From contig NC_090178.1 in the NCBI RefSeq assembly GCF_024679245.1, positions 29,731,955 to 29,795,954 on the forward strand: a stretch of DNA of 64,000 nucleotides, written 5' to 3'. Shown one piece after another: positions 1 through 52,800 of the stretch. Position 1 is the first letter of the stretch. The number at the start of each line of letters is the position of its first letter. A program made the position numbers and the translations under genes. The notes under the pieces were generated by a model that saw only the letters and a program-made list of their open reading frames with translations, was not told the origin of the DNA and made no database searches. The DNA is from Pseudorasbora parva. Lineage: Eukaryota; Chordata; Actinopteri; Cypriniformes; Gobionidae.

Positions 1-1239
1 TTTTAGTGTAACAATTTATGATTTGCAAAAATAACTGTTGCATCTGTGTAGATTACATGAGCAAAGTGTATGCGTGTTGTGCACGCTATACATTATGGTC
101 AAGCATGCGCCCTTAAAATAGCATAATGAACAACGCGCAACGCCAATGTTAAACCAATGTTTAATGGAACAGCAAAGTAGCACCAGGGATTGTTTGCGCC
201 GGAACACGCCTCCTTTTTTGCGCTGAACCGCCCAGGGAGTGCAAATTCATTCACTAGTTTAGCGACGTGCTTCTGTGGAGGCAAAAGCGCGCTTTGCGCG
301 GGTGCAAAATAGGAATGACACATGCATCGGTGTACAAAGTCAATTGCGCTGAGTGCAAGATAGGGCCCTTGAACTGGATCTTGTGTGTAAATTCAGTTAT
401 TATTATGTTGTGTAGTTTATATGTAAACAAAGATTATGTGACTTGAAATGTTCCTCTCAGTTTCTCTCACTTTTTGAGAGGGGAGCAAAAATGTAGTTTT
501 TCCTGCGTTTCCCTTTAAATGCAAATAAGCTGCTGCTGTCAGCCCCGATTTCTAGAGGAGGGAGGAGCTTAAAGAGCTCCTGTTAGCAGCTCCGATTACC
601 TCATGCAGAAACACACTGAAAAGGTCAGAAACTGTTCAGCCTTTTATGTTCAAACCGGAGTCGGATAATGATGGAGAGACTCAAGGAGAAATGACAACAT
701 GTAGAATGCAACAGGAAGGTTCTGAATGAATGCAGCTGATGAAGAGTTAACCATCTTGAAATGTATTGATTAGCATATTCTGTCATGATAATCTATAAAC
801 AGCTGTTGTAAAAGAACACAATGAATATATGCTGGATGGAGATATAACAGGTATAGTTTAGCTTAATTACGGTTATAATTTATGTTGTCATCTTGCGTTT
901 TTGACAGTCTATTGCAGCTGTGTTACATACTGTATTACAATAAATGTGAAAAGACAGATGTGACAGCTTGAGCAGACTCCCAGATGTGCTCGAATAACTC
1001 TTCCTCTTCTCAACACGGGCTCACACCCTTTGTTACGTGTTCCCGGGGGAAGGGTTTATGTAAAGGGTTTTATATAGTGATGTCACTAACCCGTGAACAA
1101 ACTCATTGTAGTTACTACCAGCCCTTTGTTGTAGTTGTCTTTCAAAGAAAATATCTCCCTTTGCTTTGAACTTTGAGCGTCATAACTTTGGAAATGTCTT
1201 TTATGCTCAAACAGCTAAAGCTCTGTTTCCACTTAAATT
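1..1239. other. Gene-free stretch with DNA-transposon-like sequence
   Basis: No host coding exon is recognised. Bases 100-370 are unusually CpG/GCGC-rich and end near 'caagatagggccc', which looks like the end of a non-autonomous DNA element. Bases 490-1200 read like the inside of another fish DNA repeat (a stretch about rapid 'aaagaaaatatctccctttg', 1144-1163). Neither element's boundaries can be set. Confidence 0.4.
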
Positions 1240-2275
1240 ACCCAGTACAATTTGTCCCAGGAACTTTTTTCCCCCCAAACCTGTTGCTGTCTGCGTTTCC
1301 ATCGCGGTCTAAAGTTCTGTGAAGGTTAGTCTGGTTACGTAGGACTGCACGCTACTTTCCAGAGCCCACTGGATTTTGTCTTCCGCAAATACCCTTAATA
1401 ATACCCTGAACCTCATTGTCTGTCCAGCTGTCGTATTTTTAAAACTTCATTGCTGATTAGAATAGCAAACAACTCTTTTAAATTTGAAATAAAATGCTGC
1501 GCAAGCTCAACCAATCAGCATGTTCAGCACCCAAATTCCACCCCCCAAAGGTACTGAACTTTGAAAAAGTACTACCTCACGAACAGGGACATTTTGATGG
1601 GGACATTTTTACCCGCAACTTAATTTAGACCCAGGTTACTGCAGTCGAAACACACCGAGTAACACCCCAAAGTCCCTAGTTACTGTGGAAAGTTCCTGCG
1701 GTGGAAACGAGGCTTAACTGAAGTTAAAAAAAGTGAAATCAGTGAAATCAACAACCCCTTCAAGGCATAGCCTACTATAGCCACGTTTCCCCCGCAGAAA
1801 CTTCCCCAGGAACTAGGGACTTTGAGGTGGTATTCGATGCGTTTCGACCGCAGTAACCGGGGTGTTAAGAGCTCCAGGTAAAGATTTCCCCCTCAAAACG
1901 GCCCTGTTTGCGAGGTAGTACTTTTTCAAAGTTCAGGAACTTTCGGCGGTGGGACTTAGGCGCTGAACATGCTGATTGGTTCAGCTCACGGAGCATTTTA
2001 TTTCAACCTAAAAGTTAGTTGCGGTGCGTGCAGTAGGAGTCGTTTTTTATTCAAATCAACAATGGAGTTTAAAAAATACAACTGACAACGAGGTTCAGGC
2101 TTTATAAAGTTTATTCGCAGAAGACAAAATCCAGTGGAAACTGGAAAGACTCACGCGCAGTCCTTTGCCACCGGACTAATCTTTACAGTACTTTAGATCA
2201 TGATGGAAATGCAGACAGCAGCAGGTCTGAGGGAAAAAAAAGTTCCTGAAAAAAAAAAAAATACTATTACTGGTA
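1240..2275. mobile_element. Fold-back (long inverted repeat) DNA element, about 1 kb
   Basis: Two arms of roughly 470-480 bp (about 1240-1716 and 1783-2275) are imperfect reverse complements around a short spacer. Matching pairs read directly: 'actggattttgtcttccgc' at 1369 with 'gcagaagacaaaatccagt' near 2117-2135; 'cagcatgttcagc' near 1517 with 'gctgaacatgctg' near 1962; 'aaaagtactacctc' near 1564 with 'gaggtagtactttt' near 1911; 'gtccctagtt' near 1672 with 'aactagggac' near 1812. There is no transposase. It is probably a non-autonomous fold-back element. Confidence 0.8.
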
Positions 2276-5108
2276 CAAAGTGTTCCCAGGTAATTTTGGT
2301 GAAAACAGGGCTAATGTTTGCTTGGATACTCCGCAAGGTGGGCAAGTTGACATCATTTTGTGTGAATTTGTCTGTTCAAGCTCAAGACTTGAAAGAGAAC
2401 TCATTATTCGAATGTGCGCTTTGGAAGAGTGCACACAAATCTCACAGCGTGCAAGGGTTCTCATTCACGACTTCTTTGAATGTTTCAATTGGCAAAGCCT
2501 GTCCTCCTGAGCCATCAACATCAGGGTTGATGATGTTGTAAATGAGTGGTCATGAAGAGCACACGACACTTGCACTGAACAAAGTTTAGGGGAAGCAAAA
2601 ATGCATATCCATCCGCAGAATACATTTGCCAAACTGCGTATGCTTGTTTTATGCATTGTTATTTTCTCCAAACCAAAGATGGACCGCAGTGCAAGTGCGT
2701 GTGAACCCTGGGTGGAAAATGGAATATTAATACTATACTATCTTAAAGCACTTTAACTGATAATCACAACACTTAAGTAAAATGAAATGTGGTCAGCAGT
2801 TTGGAAACTGTGCATTTAATCCTGATATAAAGCCAAAATATTTCAAATGCCCCCTATTGGCTGGATGCCATATATGTCATAAACCCCATCATCTCAATGT
2901 AAAAAAATAAAATAAAATCTAATTACACATTAAATAATTGTTTTCCAAAGATGGTTTCTCAGGATCACTACTGAGCAGAATCGGGCTCCAATCGATGTAA
3001 CCTGCAACGCCCATAGAGTGAAAGGAAGTGGAGACACGTCGTCCATCTTTCTCCTTTTTTTACAGTCTTGGCCTAGTGACACATTAAACTTCTGCCTAGT
3101 TAATACCCTATATATGCTGAAGTACGTAAAGTTTACTATCTTTTTAATCTCATATTTATATAATCTGTTGAGGAAAAAAAAATGTTTTGACTCACTAACT
3201 TATCAGCCAATCAAATGTTACAAAACAAACATCACCATGCTTTACTCCAATTTAATTAGCAGAGATCTGCCCATCACATTATCACATTGTAGTCTCCTTC
3301 CGCCGATATGTTTTAATTACACGCTCCATGTGGCTCTTCAGGGGGGACCGGCTTGTGTGAAATAATACAATGGAGACAACAAACAAAACCAGCCATATAG
3401 GCATGAAGAGACACAGCTGGCTGCCTCAGTGTTTGTTGGAGAGGGTTATGAATTCTGGACATCACACAGCGGCCCCACGCTAACACTCAAAGAACCACGG
3501 ATACATTTGATCCAGAACCTCAAATACAGTCACCAGGACTGGAGCAGGGTCAAAAAGACAACACAATGAGGGAGAAAATTATATGGAAACAACAACTCAC
3601 TTTTTTGATGGAGGCACAACTGCAAAGAACTTTGTACGACGTATACAGTAATGCAATTTAGGCAACATTAGGACTGGGAACATGGCATTTAAAATGGTCA
3701 ATGGCTTTTGCATTTCGCAACAACACTTATGAATTAACAGCTCAACAGAGTAGTCAGATTACCGAAATTAATAAATCTTAGGAATTTTTCTACTCAATAT
3801 ATAATTGAAAAGCAAGAAAAACGTCTGGAGCGAACAATTGGTTCTCTTACGCTGGTTCTTTATAGTGCATCAAAAGCAGATAAAGCACGTTACATAGTCC
3901 GATTCATAAACAATTACCTAATTCAATGAATTATTTTTAATGAATCAAAGAAGACCATACAGAACAACCAGTGGAGTCTGATTCTTGAACTGATTCATAT
4001 CAGCTGGTTGCGTACACCTTTTTTTTTTAAAGGGTTTTTGTTCCACATGTTAAATGTACTTACTGTAGTAATACATGCGACTAACCCTAAACCTAACTCC
4101 ACAAGTAAATGGCGTTAATATTGCTCAGTACTTGTGTAGGTCATGGTCAAGTGACAGAACACCTAAAAAAGTAACTTTTTTATTTTCAGTCAAATCAGTG
4201 TAATATTTTTATTTTGTGTTTTGTGAGAATTTTTTGGTACAAATTAATATTTATGCAATAATTATGATACATTTTTTCTCACTGAAAATAATATTTAAAA
4301 AATCTCATTTATGTTTGTTTTTTTAAACAGAGACAATGGGTTTCAGCCCGACACGGTTATCATTTTCAAGTCCAGATAGAGCCACGTTGTTTAGAAGCAA
4401 ATGCACTTGTACCCTTCTGTTCACCCATGGGCGTGCTGGTCTGAAAACCAGGTGTGTTTAGGCGCATTATTAGCGCGTTGCTATTTTGAGGCAACTGATA
4501 CAGACTGTGCCACTGACCAACAAAAAATATATAATATACTTTTTTTATTTTATTAAGTAATGCCCTTCAGAAGCAACAGAATATACCTGCATGTTTCCCA
4601 GAAGACAAATTAAGTACAATTTACTTTGATCTTCTACTTTGAAAGCAAACGAGGGACTTTAGTATATTAAGAATCAATGGTTCATAAACTTTTGAACCAG
4701 GGTGATTTTTTTATAAATTCAGCTATTTATTTGTCTTGTGGACTATATGTAAACATCTTTTATGTAAAATATGTTATTCAGGACAACACTAAATCAAAAA
4801 TAACATGCATTTTGTATGATCTCCCATTTTGCTAAAACTATTTACATCAAGGGGATCACAAACATGGGGTTCACAAACTTTCAAGCAGTCTATTTTACAC
4901 TCTTGATATTTTAGAGCATCACCCCTTCATGTGCACTTTTTTCTGCATTGTGGGTTATTTGTAGAATTTACACAGAAAAAATTAATCTCTGTATTTGCGT
5001 GCATTTCCCATTAATTTCCTACGATGGTCAATTTTTTCCCTGCAAAACAAAACAAGTGTGACTATTTTCTTACATCCATTTAGCTTTTTTGAATCACGTC
5101 CAAAAAAG

Positions 5109-5110
<2 letters not shown>
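2276..5110. other. Gene-free stretch, nothing recognised
   Basis: No exon-like open frame with plausible splice sites was recognised. The sequence is A/T-rich with short homopolymer runs. A GCGC-bearing piece near 4395-4495 resembles the first 370 bases in style but is not delimited. Confidence 0.4.

Positions 5111-5206
<96 letters not shown>
5111..5206. repeat. (TA)n microsatellite followed by a T run
   Basis: An alternating AT tract covers about 5111-5173 and runs straight into 33 T residues. Open frames across it (runs of I and Y, then F) are artefacts of the repeat. Confidence 0.97.
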
Positions 5207-6330
5207 CTAAACTTTTTTTCCCAGTCTAAAATTACAGTTTTAAATGTATTACTCAAATGTTAATTTAGCAATGGATTGTATAAAATGATGCATTCCTTAA
5301 TAGTAATAGTATTGTTAGTGGAACAACAGAGGATTGTTTATCGTAACAACCGGGATTGTTAAGATAAATCGGAACCAAACTCATTCAATAGTTCATGATT
5401 TCCTTCCCTATAAATCATAAGCTTGAATTTAACATGAGTACTTTATTCATTATTAATAATAACAGAGCCTGGGGAAAATATTCCTGGAAATTACAGTACT
5501 CTGAAGAAAAGGTAATATACAAATTTAAAAGACAGAAAAAAGAGGGTTCACGTCTCCACGGCCCATACATAATATAGTGCTCTTGACAGCATTTTTTTTT
5601 GGTTGGCTGTTGCTCAAACAAGGCAAAAGAGCCGCTTTAATGTTTGGAGGAATTCATTCAAGCGAAACACCCCACTGCACACCTCAGGAAATATCAAATA
5701 ATGTGCATAAATGAATAAAGTGACTGTTATTTAACAGGAAGGGTATGTGTACTTGAAAATGTTATCATCGCTCATTATTTGTCAGGTGAAAAGAAGTCGC
5801 TTGGAAGACTAATAGCACTTTGCCTTGCCTTAACAAGCAACATGCATTACATTTCCAGTGTACACCTTATGGCACAACAAACCGCCTTTGGAAGATCCAG
5901 TGTTTCCCATTGATTAACTAGACTGTGGTGTCCGCCATGGCACAACCGCATTTAAATGCAGCGATCCCCATAAAACATCCCTTTTTATATGACAGTAAAT
6001 GCTCATATTTGGTTAGATATTCTTCAAAATGTAAGCCCATCTGTATAGCCTATTGTGTGATTTATGCATTTGTTCAGAAATAGCCTGTATTGGCAGATTG
6101 ATCACATGATGTAGGCAGTATACAAGTTTTGTATCGTCTCATCTTTTTTCTCTCTAAGGTATTAACATGTTGGGTTGTGTGTCTATTATTCTTAAATGCA
6201 TCAACTGAATGGCTGATGTTGGTTTGATTGCTTTTTACAGGAGAAAATCATTTTTGTCTCCCAGATTTAGTATATAATGTGGCAGTCTTTATGTCAAACG
6301 AGTCAGGTCTAAAAATAGGGTTGAGTCCAC
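5207..6330. other. Gene-free stretch, nothing recognised
   Basis: No gene, RNA or bounded repeat was recognised. It may include the 3' end of mrpl13, because one short coding exon of that gene was not found (see mrpl13). Confidence 0.35.
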
Positions 6331-6720
6331 TTTAAAGGGATAGTTCACCAAAAAATGAAAATTCTGTCATCATTTACTCACCTATAGAACACAAATGATC
6401 TTCTTTTATGAAAGCAGATCTTTCTGTCCATCCATTGACAGCTACACAATTTACACTTAACCACTTAAAAAAAGTTCACAAAGAGATCGTAAATCTATCC
6501 ATACGAATTGAGTTGAATTTTCTGAAGAGATGATCAGTTTATATAGGCTCTCATTCACATATTAGCATTGATCAGCGGACATTCTTGAGGAAGCTCAAAC
6601 GTGCTGCGTAACACAAGAATGAACCTCATTGTTTCTCGCACGTCAAGAGAACGTGCTTGAGCTTCTGTTTACCACAAGAAACTCATCGAATCCGTGTATC
6701 GGAGAAAGCGGTAACAGCAG
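6331..6720. mobile_element. Half of a 'gggatagttcaccaaa' fold-back element
   Basis: It starts with 'ttaaagggatagttcacc' followed by 'gaaaattctgtcatcattt', the end motif shared by several elements in this window (15222, 34243, 39813, 60738). Only the left arm and a middle part are visible; no matching right end is found before 6900. It is non-coding and non-autonomous. Confidence 0.6.
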
Positions 6721-6867
6721 TACGAACTAATGCCGATATCTATGGACTTTTAAGGTAATCGGCTAACCTGGCTAGTTCTTTATATTGTTGTTGTTTTATT
6801 CGATTTAAATATTTAAATGTTAGTGGGAAGAAAAAAAAACTTTTAGATATCAATCTGCATGTATTCA

Positions 6868-7440
6868 GTAAGTAAAATTGTATTTATATAGCACTTTTAA
6901 AGCTACAATGCTCAAAGTGCTTTACACAATAATAACAATAAAACAATCAGCAAAAAATATAGTGAAGCAAAATATAATATAAGGTGTCAAAAACCCAAAC
7001 TAAACAAGGACATCACTGAATACTTAAAGCGCGTCTATACAAGTACGTTTTCAGACGACATTTAAAAACAGAGACATATTAAGAGGTTTCAATATCAATC
7101 GGCGGCAGACTATTCCATAAATGTGGAGCTCTCACTGCAAATGCTCCATCTCCTTTTGTATAATATATAGTTTTTGGAACATCTAGCAGCTTGTTAAAAG
7201 ATGACCTCGGACATCTCCCCGCTTCACAAGGCCTCAAGAGCTCAGTTAAATATATAGGAGCCAAACCGCCAAACCATTCAAAGCTTTATATGTCAACAAT
7301 ACAATCTTTAAATCAACCCTTGAATAAACAGGAAACCAACGTAAAGAAGCTAAAATGGGTGTAATATGATGAAATAAATGCACATTTGAAGGAGGCTCTG
7401 TATTTAATGAAGCACATACAAAAGACCTAAACCGGCAGTG
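6868..7440 (-). mobile_element. LINE (L2-like) 3' fragment, reverse-transcriptase tail
   Basis: Minus-strand translation gives two frames that together match the C-terminal end of fish L2-type non-LTR ORF2. One (about 7378-7266) reads HHITPILASLRWFPV then KIVLLTYKALNGLA. The other (7264-7079) carries YLTELLRP and later FAVRAPHLWNSLPP. The frame changes near 7260, so the copy is broken. The flank 6868-7060 ('tttatatagcacttttaaag') looks like its 3' non-coding tail. It is a 5'-truncated dead copy. Confidence 0.75.
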
Positions 7441-8739
7441 GAGTGGCGCGTTCACAATAGCAGCTCGTGATTCTGTCCGCTGAAGAGCTGCTTTTTCTAT
7501 GGCGAGTAACTTCAATGCCAGGCTTGTTCAGACGGTGACAGGTCAACGGCCTGAAGAAGAATGAATCAGCGGAATTGGCGTTCGGTGCTGCTTTATAAAG
7601 GCAACGCGCCAACTGCTATCCACACGCTTGAACGATATTACATTTTTGTCTCCCCCCCTGCTGATCTCCTGTGCCCAGAACCACTATTAATGACAGAATT
7701 CTCATTTTTGGGAGAACTAAGCCTTTCGGGTGCAAGTCAATGCACAGACGTTTTCTTTTTTCAGTTGGCACACTGATCATGGGTTGGAGCTCTGAACTCT
7801 CGAAGTGCACCAGATTGACCAATTTTACTTTAAAATGTACAAAAATTGTCTTCCAGGGAGGCGGGCGGGGGGTGCCATCTTAGAGGGACTGAGGTTCACC
7901 CCTCATAGTCTCACAAAATCCTACGGGAGACACTGAAATCACAGAGGAGTGTATCATCATTTGACTTTCAGCGTTCAGTGTTTTAACTCTAGAGTAACAT
8001 CAAATCTTCAGAATATCAGTGTGTGTAAATCTCCTTGAGCTGAAGCTCAAAGCTCCTCACAGCAGTCCTCCACCGCACCACACCTTTAGTTAATTCTGAC
8101 AGTCATCATCATTTTTTTTTTTTTTTACCTCCCACAGTGAGACTGCAGTTTTTGAATCTCAATATCATCTACAGGAGCTAAATAAAGCCATTTCATTTCA
8201 TACCTTGAGATTCATCTGACCACACTATAATAACGACTATAATGAAATAATAAGTCTATGTCCTATTCTCTGGAAATAAAAGTTAATTAAAGGCTACAGA
8301 AGAGCAATGCCCTTTTCAGTCATACAATATCATTTGAAAAACAAATACACACCCTGCCTTAAAAAGGCAGGGATGCTGAGAATTGTGCTTCTTGCACAAA
8401 CTTTTGTCTATCAAGTCCAGAAGTAATACAGCCAGAGGAAGATGTGCTGGGTCAATGAAATGCGCAGGACGGGAAACTTTATTGTCTATTGATGGGGGAC
8501 AGTCTGCACAGATGTAAAGAGTTTATGAGGTGTTTAACAGCAGTGGTGACAATCTCAAGTGATATAAAACATCTCGGAGGATCTCATGTGTGCTGCCAAA
8601 CAAGGCAGAGAAAGTATCCCAGGTGCCATGCATGTCAAACAAAGCACTTGACCTCTAAAATGAGTTTATTTTTTCCCTCATGTGCATGTGTAACCCAGGG
8701 GTACTGTAAAAGATGTTGCTTCGTTTAAAAATAATTGAA
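7441..8739. other. Gene-free stretch, nothing recognised
   Basis: No exon or delimited repeat was recognised. A G-rich run sits at 7857-7873 and a T run at 8111-8127. Small open frames here show no family resemblance. Confidence 0.35.
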
Positions 8740-9235
8740 TAAATGATACTCTAGCAGTCAATAGTTTGGAATAAATATGTTTTTGAAAGAAGTCTTATGT
8801 CTTTTATTAAAAATGGTAATATTGTGAAATATACAATTTAATATAACCGTTTTCGATTTGAAAATATTTTAAAATGTAATTTATTCTGTGATGGCTGAAC
8901 TGAAATGTCATCATCATTTCATCGTCTTCAGTGTCACAGAGCCTTCAGAAATCATTGTAATATGTTGATTTGGTGCTCAAGAAACATTTATTATTATAAA
9001 TTTATTAATGTCGAAAACAGTTGAGCTAATTAATTTGGGTGAAAACTGTGATGCTTTTTTCAGATTTCTTGATTTATTCAAAAAAGTTAAAAAGAACAAT
9101 AGTTCATTTTATTTAAAATATCATTATAAATGTCTTCCCGGTTACTTCTGATTATTATAATGCATCTTTGATGAATAAAAGTATTAATATATTTAAAAAA
9201 TATATATCATTGACCACAAACTTTTGAACAGATAT
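8740..9235 (+). repeat. Interspersed repeat R1, copy 1
   Basis: A roughly 500-bp A/T-rich repeat found at least five times in the window. Shared landmarks are 'cttcagtgtcaca', 'ccttcagaaatcattgtaatat', 'caagaaacatttattatta', 'gatgaataaaagtattaa' and a terminal 'gaccacaaacttttgaac'. It is non-coding; its class is not certain. Confidence 0.7.
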
Positions 9236-9728
9236 AGATATTGATTAATGATATTCAGAATAATACTCGTGTCAGTAAAGAAATACTTTAACATTGTTGA
9301 TTTGGGGTACAGACTAAAAAAAGGTTGGAAAACACCATTCTAAAATAAAAAAATGAATAATAATAACTGCCAGTCTATCATAAGACAAGTAGCTAAGAAA
9401 TTAGTGTGCACAAGAAAGTTTCCAACTGTGACCTCACAAGCGTTGCGCGATTGGCTGGCCTCTGAGCCAGTGTCTCGGCTCTCATAAATCTGATTGGATG
9501 TCTGCAGTGTGGGGACCAGCACAGCAGCCATCCGGAAAAGTGCAGCTTCACACACGGATTATTAAACATCGGTTCTTTACGACCTCGCTGCCAGCCACCC
9601 TCTCACCCCATCAGGAGTACATCCACACAGGACGACGCCTCGTCTATGATCTAAATCTAACATAACTTTGATTCATGCTCTTCAGAAGCACCAAGGAAAC
9701 AAAGAAAGAGACCGAAAAACAAACTCAC

Positions 9729-24033
<14,305 letters not shown>

Positions 24034-24449
24034 TTTACATAAGCATTTGAAAAATTTGACCTCAATGTGGCAATGTGGTTGTAGTAGTACAGCAGCAATT
24101 TACGTCCCCCGCGAACAACAGGGTAAATATGTCGTTCCTTTTCTATAGCCGTAAGTTACATTTATGCTCTCGGGTGAAATATTCCATTTTGCTTATTTAA
24201 TTTTAAATAAAAAGAGATATATAATTATATAATGTATAATATAATTCGCCCTCATCATCACGTATTGTTATTTATAAGCGTGTTTTAATTTGTTCCTATC
24301 GGCTGTATTTTTTGGTAGCACGCGCGTCATCGTAGCATCTCGAAACGTCCGTGTTGTCGTAAACGCGCGTAAATTTGTTTTCGTATTGAAGTCTGTTACG
24401 TCCTGTAACAAATCAACATTATTTTACATGAACACGGCAGCATACAGTC
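24034..24449. promoter_or_regulatory. Putative bidirectional promoter, mrpl13 / mtbp
   Basis: Only 416 bp separate the divergent start codons, so both 5' UTRs and core promoters must lie here or in unseen upstream exons. The mtbp-side 24315-24400 is CpG-rich (acgcgcgtcatcg ... aaacgcgcg), while the middle 24185-24245 is A/T-rich. No clear TATA box or CCAAT box can be assigned. The shared promoter is inferred from spacing and the known head-to-head arrangement in human. Confidence 0.7.
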
Positions 24450-49815
<25,366 letters not shown>

Positions 49816-49875
49816 GCAGAATAATTTTCAGTCAGAAACACTGAAGGTAAACCTGCAGTAAGACGTCATAAGAAC

Positions 49876-49881
49876 AATAAA
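49876..49881 (+). terminator. mtbp: mtbp polyadenylation signal AATAAA
   Basis: AATAAA lies 61 bp after the stop codon. Further signals could be used downstream. Confidence 0.7.
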
Positions 49882-52800
49882 ATATATAGAAAAGGCTTGT
49901 AGAAGAGAGCTTCTGATGCTATAGAACCTCTCATAGCATTAATCATGGAAATGTTCCTGACAGGAGGCATGTATATAATCATGTTTTTTTAATGTATTTG
50001 TGATTATCATTAATGTATTAAACAAATGTATTTTACTGCTTTTTATGATATGGTGTTTGCTAGAAAAGAAATGTCATGAACTCTCAAACACTAATAAGGC
50101 TGCATGTTTTCTGAAAAACACTGTTTTGCATCATGAAAATCAGTCGGAGGGCGTTTCTGACCAGATCACATTTCGGTAATCAGAGTTCACTCAAAACACC
50201 ACTCGAAGCATGAAACAAGCAACGCATTTAAGTTTCAAAACCTCATCATGCCCTCTGATTACCACATCTTTATGTTTTTTGTTTATTACACACAAGCTGT
50301 CAGAGCTAAACCTCCACTGCACAGATCTAGTAGTTCATCCCAAAATTACCGCAGTGTGGGGATCGAAAGGTCACACTGAGCTGAGGTCATAAAGAGTATC
50401 TGCTCCCTGGTACTCCTTGCCCAGAGAAGGTTGAGGGTGTCTCGTTTGGCAAAGTCGCCGGACACATTCCAGTCCCACACAGGGCCATTGTTCTCGCTTT
50501 CTGGGTGCCCAGAGGGGTGATGGGAAAGAAGGGAGGGGGTTGCACATTACATTGGCAGCCCTGAGAGCCCTCAAAGGCAACATGCAATCTGAACTCGCTT
50601 GCTACTTATCAACAGAGCTGCTCTAGTTAATAGGGTGAAACTCAATGTTATGACGGTGAATAATAAAACAGGTTATTTTAATAAGGTTTCTGTTTATTTC
50701 CACACATTGATACTCCACTGAATCAATATTTTGACCTGTGGGTAAACTCTATTAAACTGCAAACTTGTTTCCTGACAAGATACTCTTTTCTACCATGTTT
50801 AAGCATCTCACTTTGTTCTCCATGCTGAGGTCTTGATATAAAAGGGTTGATATTATGAGGAATCTAATTTTCCGTGATCTTTTCATAAGAGTTCATTGTT
50901 CTATGAAAACATGCTGTAATTTTCAGAACTCTAAACTTCCTCCCAGTGACCGTTTATTGAAACTTAACCTGAAAATGAGGAACTAAAAATAATGGTATTA
51001 TTCCTAAACGGTAGAGGCAATGAGTAAAATACGGAAAAGTCTGTCCATACTTGTATGATTTTGTTCTGCTGAAAAAACGGTATTTTGAAGAATGTTTTTG
51101 TCCAAGTCAATGGGGTCCAATTATTTGGATTTGCATTGATCAGTGTTTTGATTGGTTTAAAAGTGAACCACAAAGAGAAATTAAGTAACTCCAGTATACA
51201 TAAATATACCAGTCAAGTTGTATGTATTAAAGGTGCATTCACATCATGTAAAAATGACAGTAATTACGAGATTCCTGACTTATAAAAAGCGTTTACATCC
51301 TAGAACAGCTTGAAAGCTCTGACTTGTACCTCTTGACCACTGCCATGTCATGTGAAAACACTTAAAATGTCTAATGTACCAATAAATAAATTGGGATTTG
51401 CATAACTGTATTTTTATTTTATTTTTTATAACAAAATGAATCTGAGCAATTTGAATAAACAGTGTTGGATGTTCCAGTTTGCCATCTAGTAATTACGACA
51501 TGGCATGAACGCAGTATAACTTCACACTACCTGTATGTCTTTTTGGAGCTTAAAAGTATGAATTAAATTATCCCATAATTTACTCACAATCAAGTCATCC
51601 TAGGTGTATATGACATTCTTCTTTCAGACGAACACAATCGGAGTTATATTAAAAATGTCCTGGCTCTTCCATGCTTTATAATGGCAGTGACTGGCAGCCC
51701 AAAATTTGATGCTCAAAGTGTATCCATCCATTATAAATGTAATCCACACAGCTCCAGGGGGTTAATAAAGGCCTTCTGATGCGAAACAATGTTTTTTTGT
51801 CAGTAAAATATCTAGCTTCCACCATACCGCAGAACTTTCTTAGTGCTTCTCGCAGTTCAAAATGCTTACTCTGTCCAATGTCATCGTCGCGCCTGTTGAT
51901 TCGCTTCAAAAGACCTTTATTAAACTTCCGGAGCTGTGTGGATTACTTTTATAATGGATTTTTTGGGGCTGCCATTACTATGCATGGAAGAGCCAGCACA
52001 TTTTTTAATATAACTCTGATTGTGTTTGTCTTTAAGAATAATGTCATATACACCTAGGATGGCTTGAGGGTGAGCAAATCATAGGGTCATTTTTTTATTT
52101 TTGGGTGAACTAACCCTAAGAATTTCAAAATTGAATTGACTTTCATAATTTGGACAGTATCATTCTTCAAATTCATCATCTTTTGTGTTCCAATCAAGTT
52201 TGAAATTACATGAGTGTGAATAAATGACAGAATGAAGAGAATGAAGTATCCCTTTACTGTCGAAAACAGATTCTCAGGCCTGTGACTCCTGGATCTGTCA
52301 TGTGCGCTGGAATGTGGCAGGGACGGTTTCACAGATCAGACAAAGGCTGTGCCACAGGGGCCCTGCTGTCCCCAAATCCATAACCCCTACAATGGAGCAG
52401 CGCTCTGGGAACGCTCAGTGCCTGACAATGGACACTAATTGCTGGTTAACTTGGAAACTCTTAAGTACTCTTAATTTATAATCTGACATCCGAGGTACTT
52501 CAATGGGCTTTGTGTGTGTATATGACCACAGGCCAACAAGAGCAAATATGAGCCTCCACAATAGTTGTGTAAGCGTGCGTGCATGCACATCTCCCATTAA
52601 TTCAGAACATTCTTCTGATGGATATTTAAAAAAAAAAAACTACACAAATGTGGCAGCGTTGCTAAAGATTTCTTTTGCGCATCACAAGTTTAAACAGCGG
52701 CACTTTGGAAGTGAAAGTCAAGAGTAACCGAAACTCCCATTTGTCTCTGGAAACAGATACAGTTCTGAAGGGGAGGGCTGACCCTGTCTCGATTTCCTCT

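Noticed and set aside
6740..6780. Candidate mrpl13 exon 7 with GATTAC on the minus strand
   Set aside because: In the required phase it reads PRLP stop, not a PEDY-type tail.
9541..9600. Candidate mrpl13 exon 7 starting after TGGCAG at about 9579
   Set aside because: It would read PEVVKNRC.., which lacks the expected short PEDY-type end; too weak to annotate.
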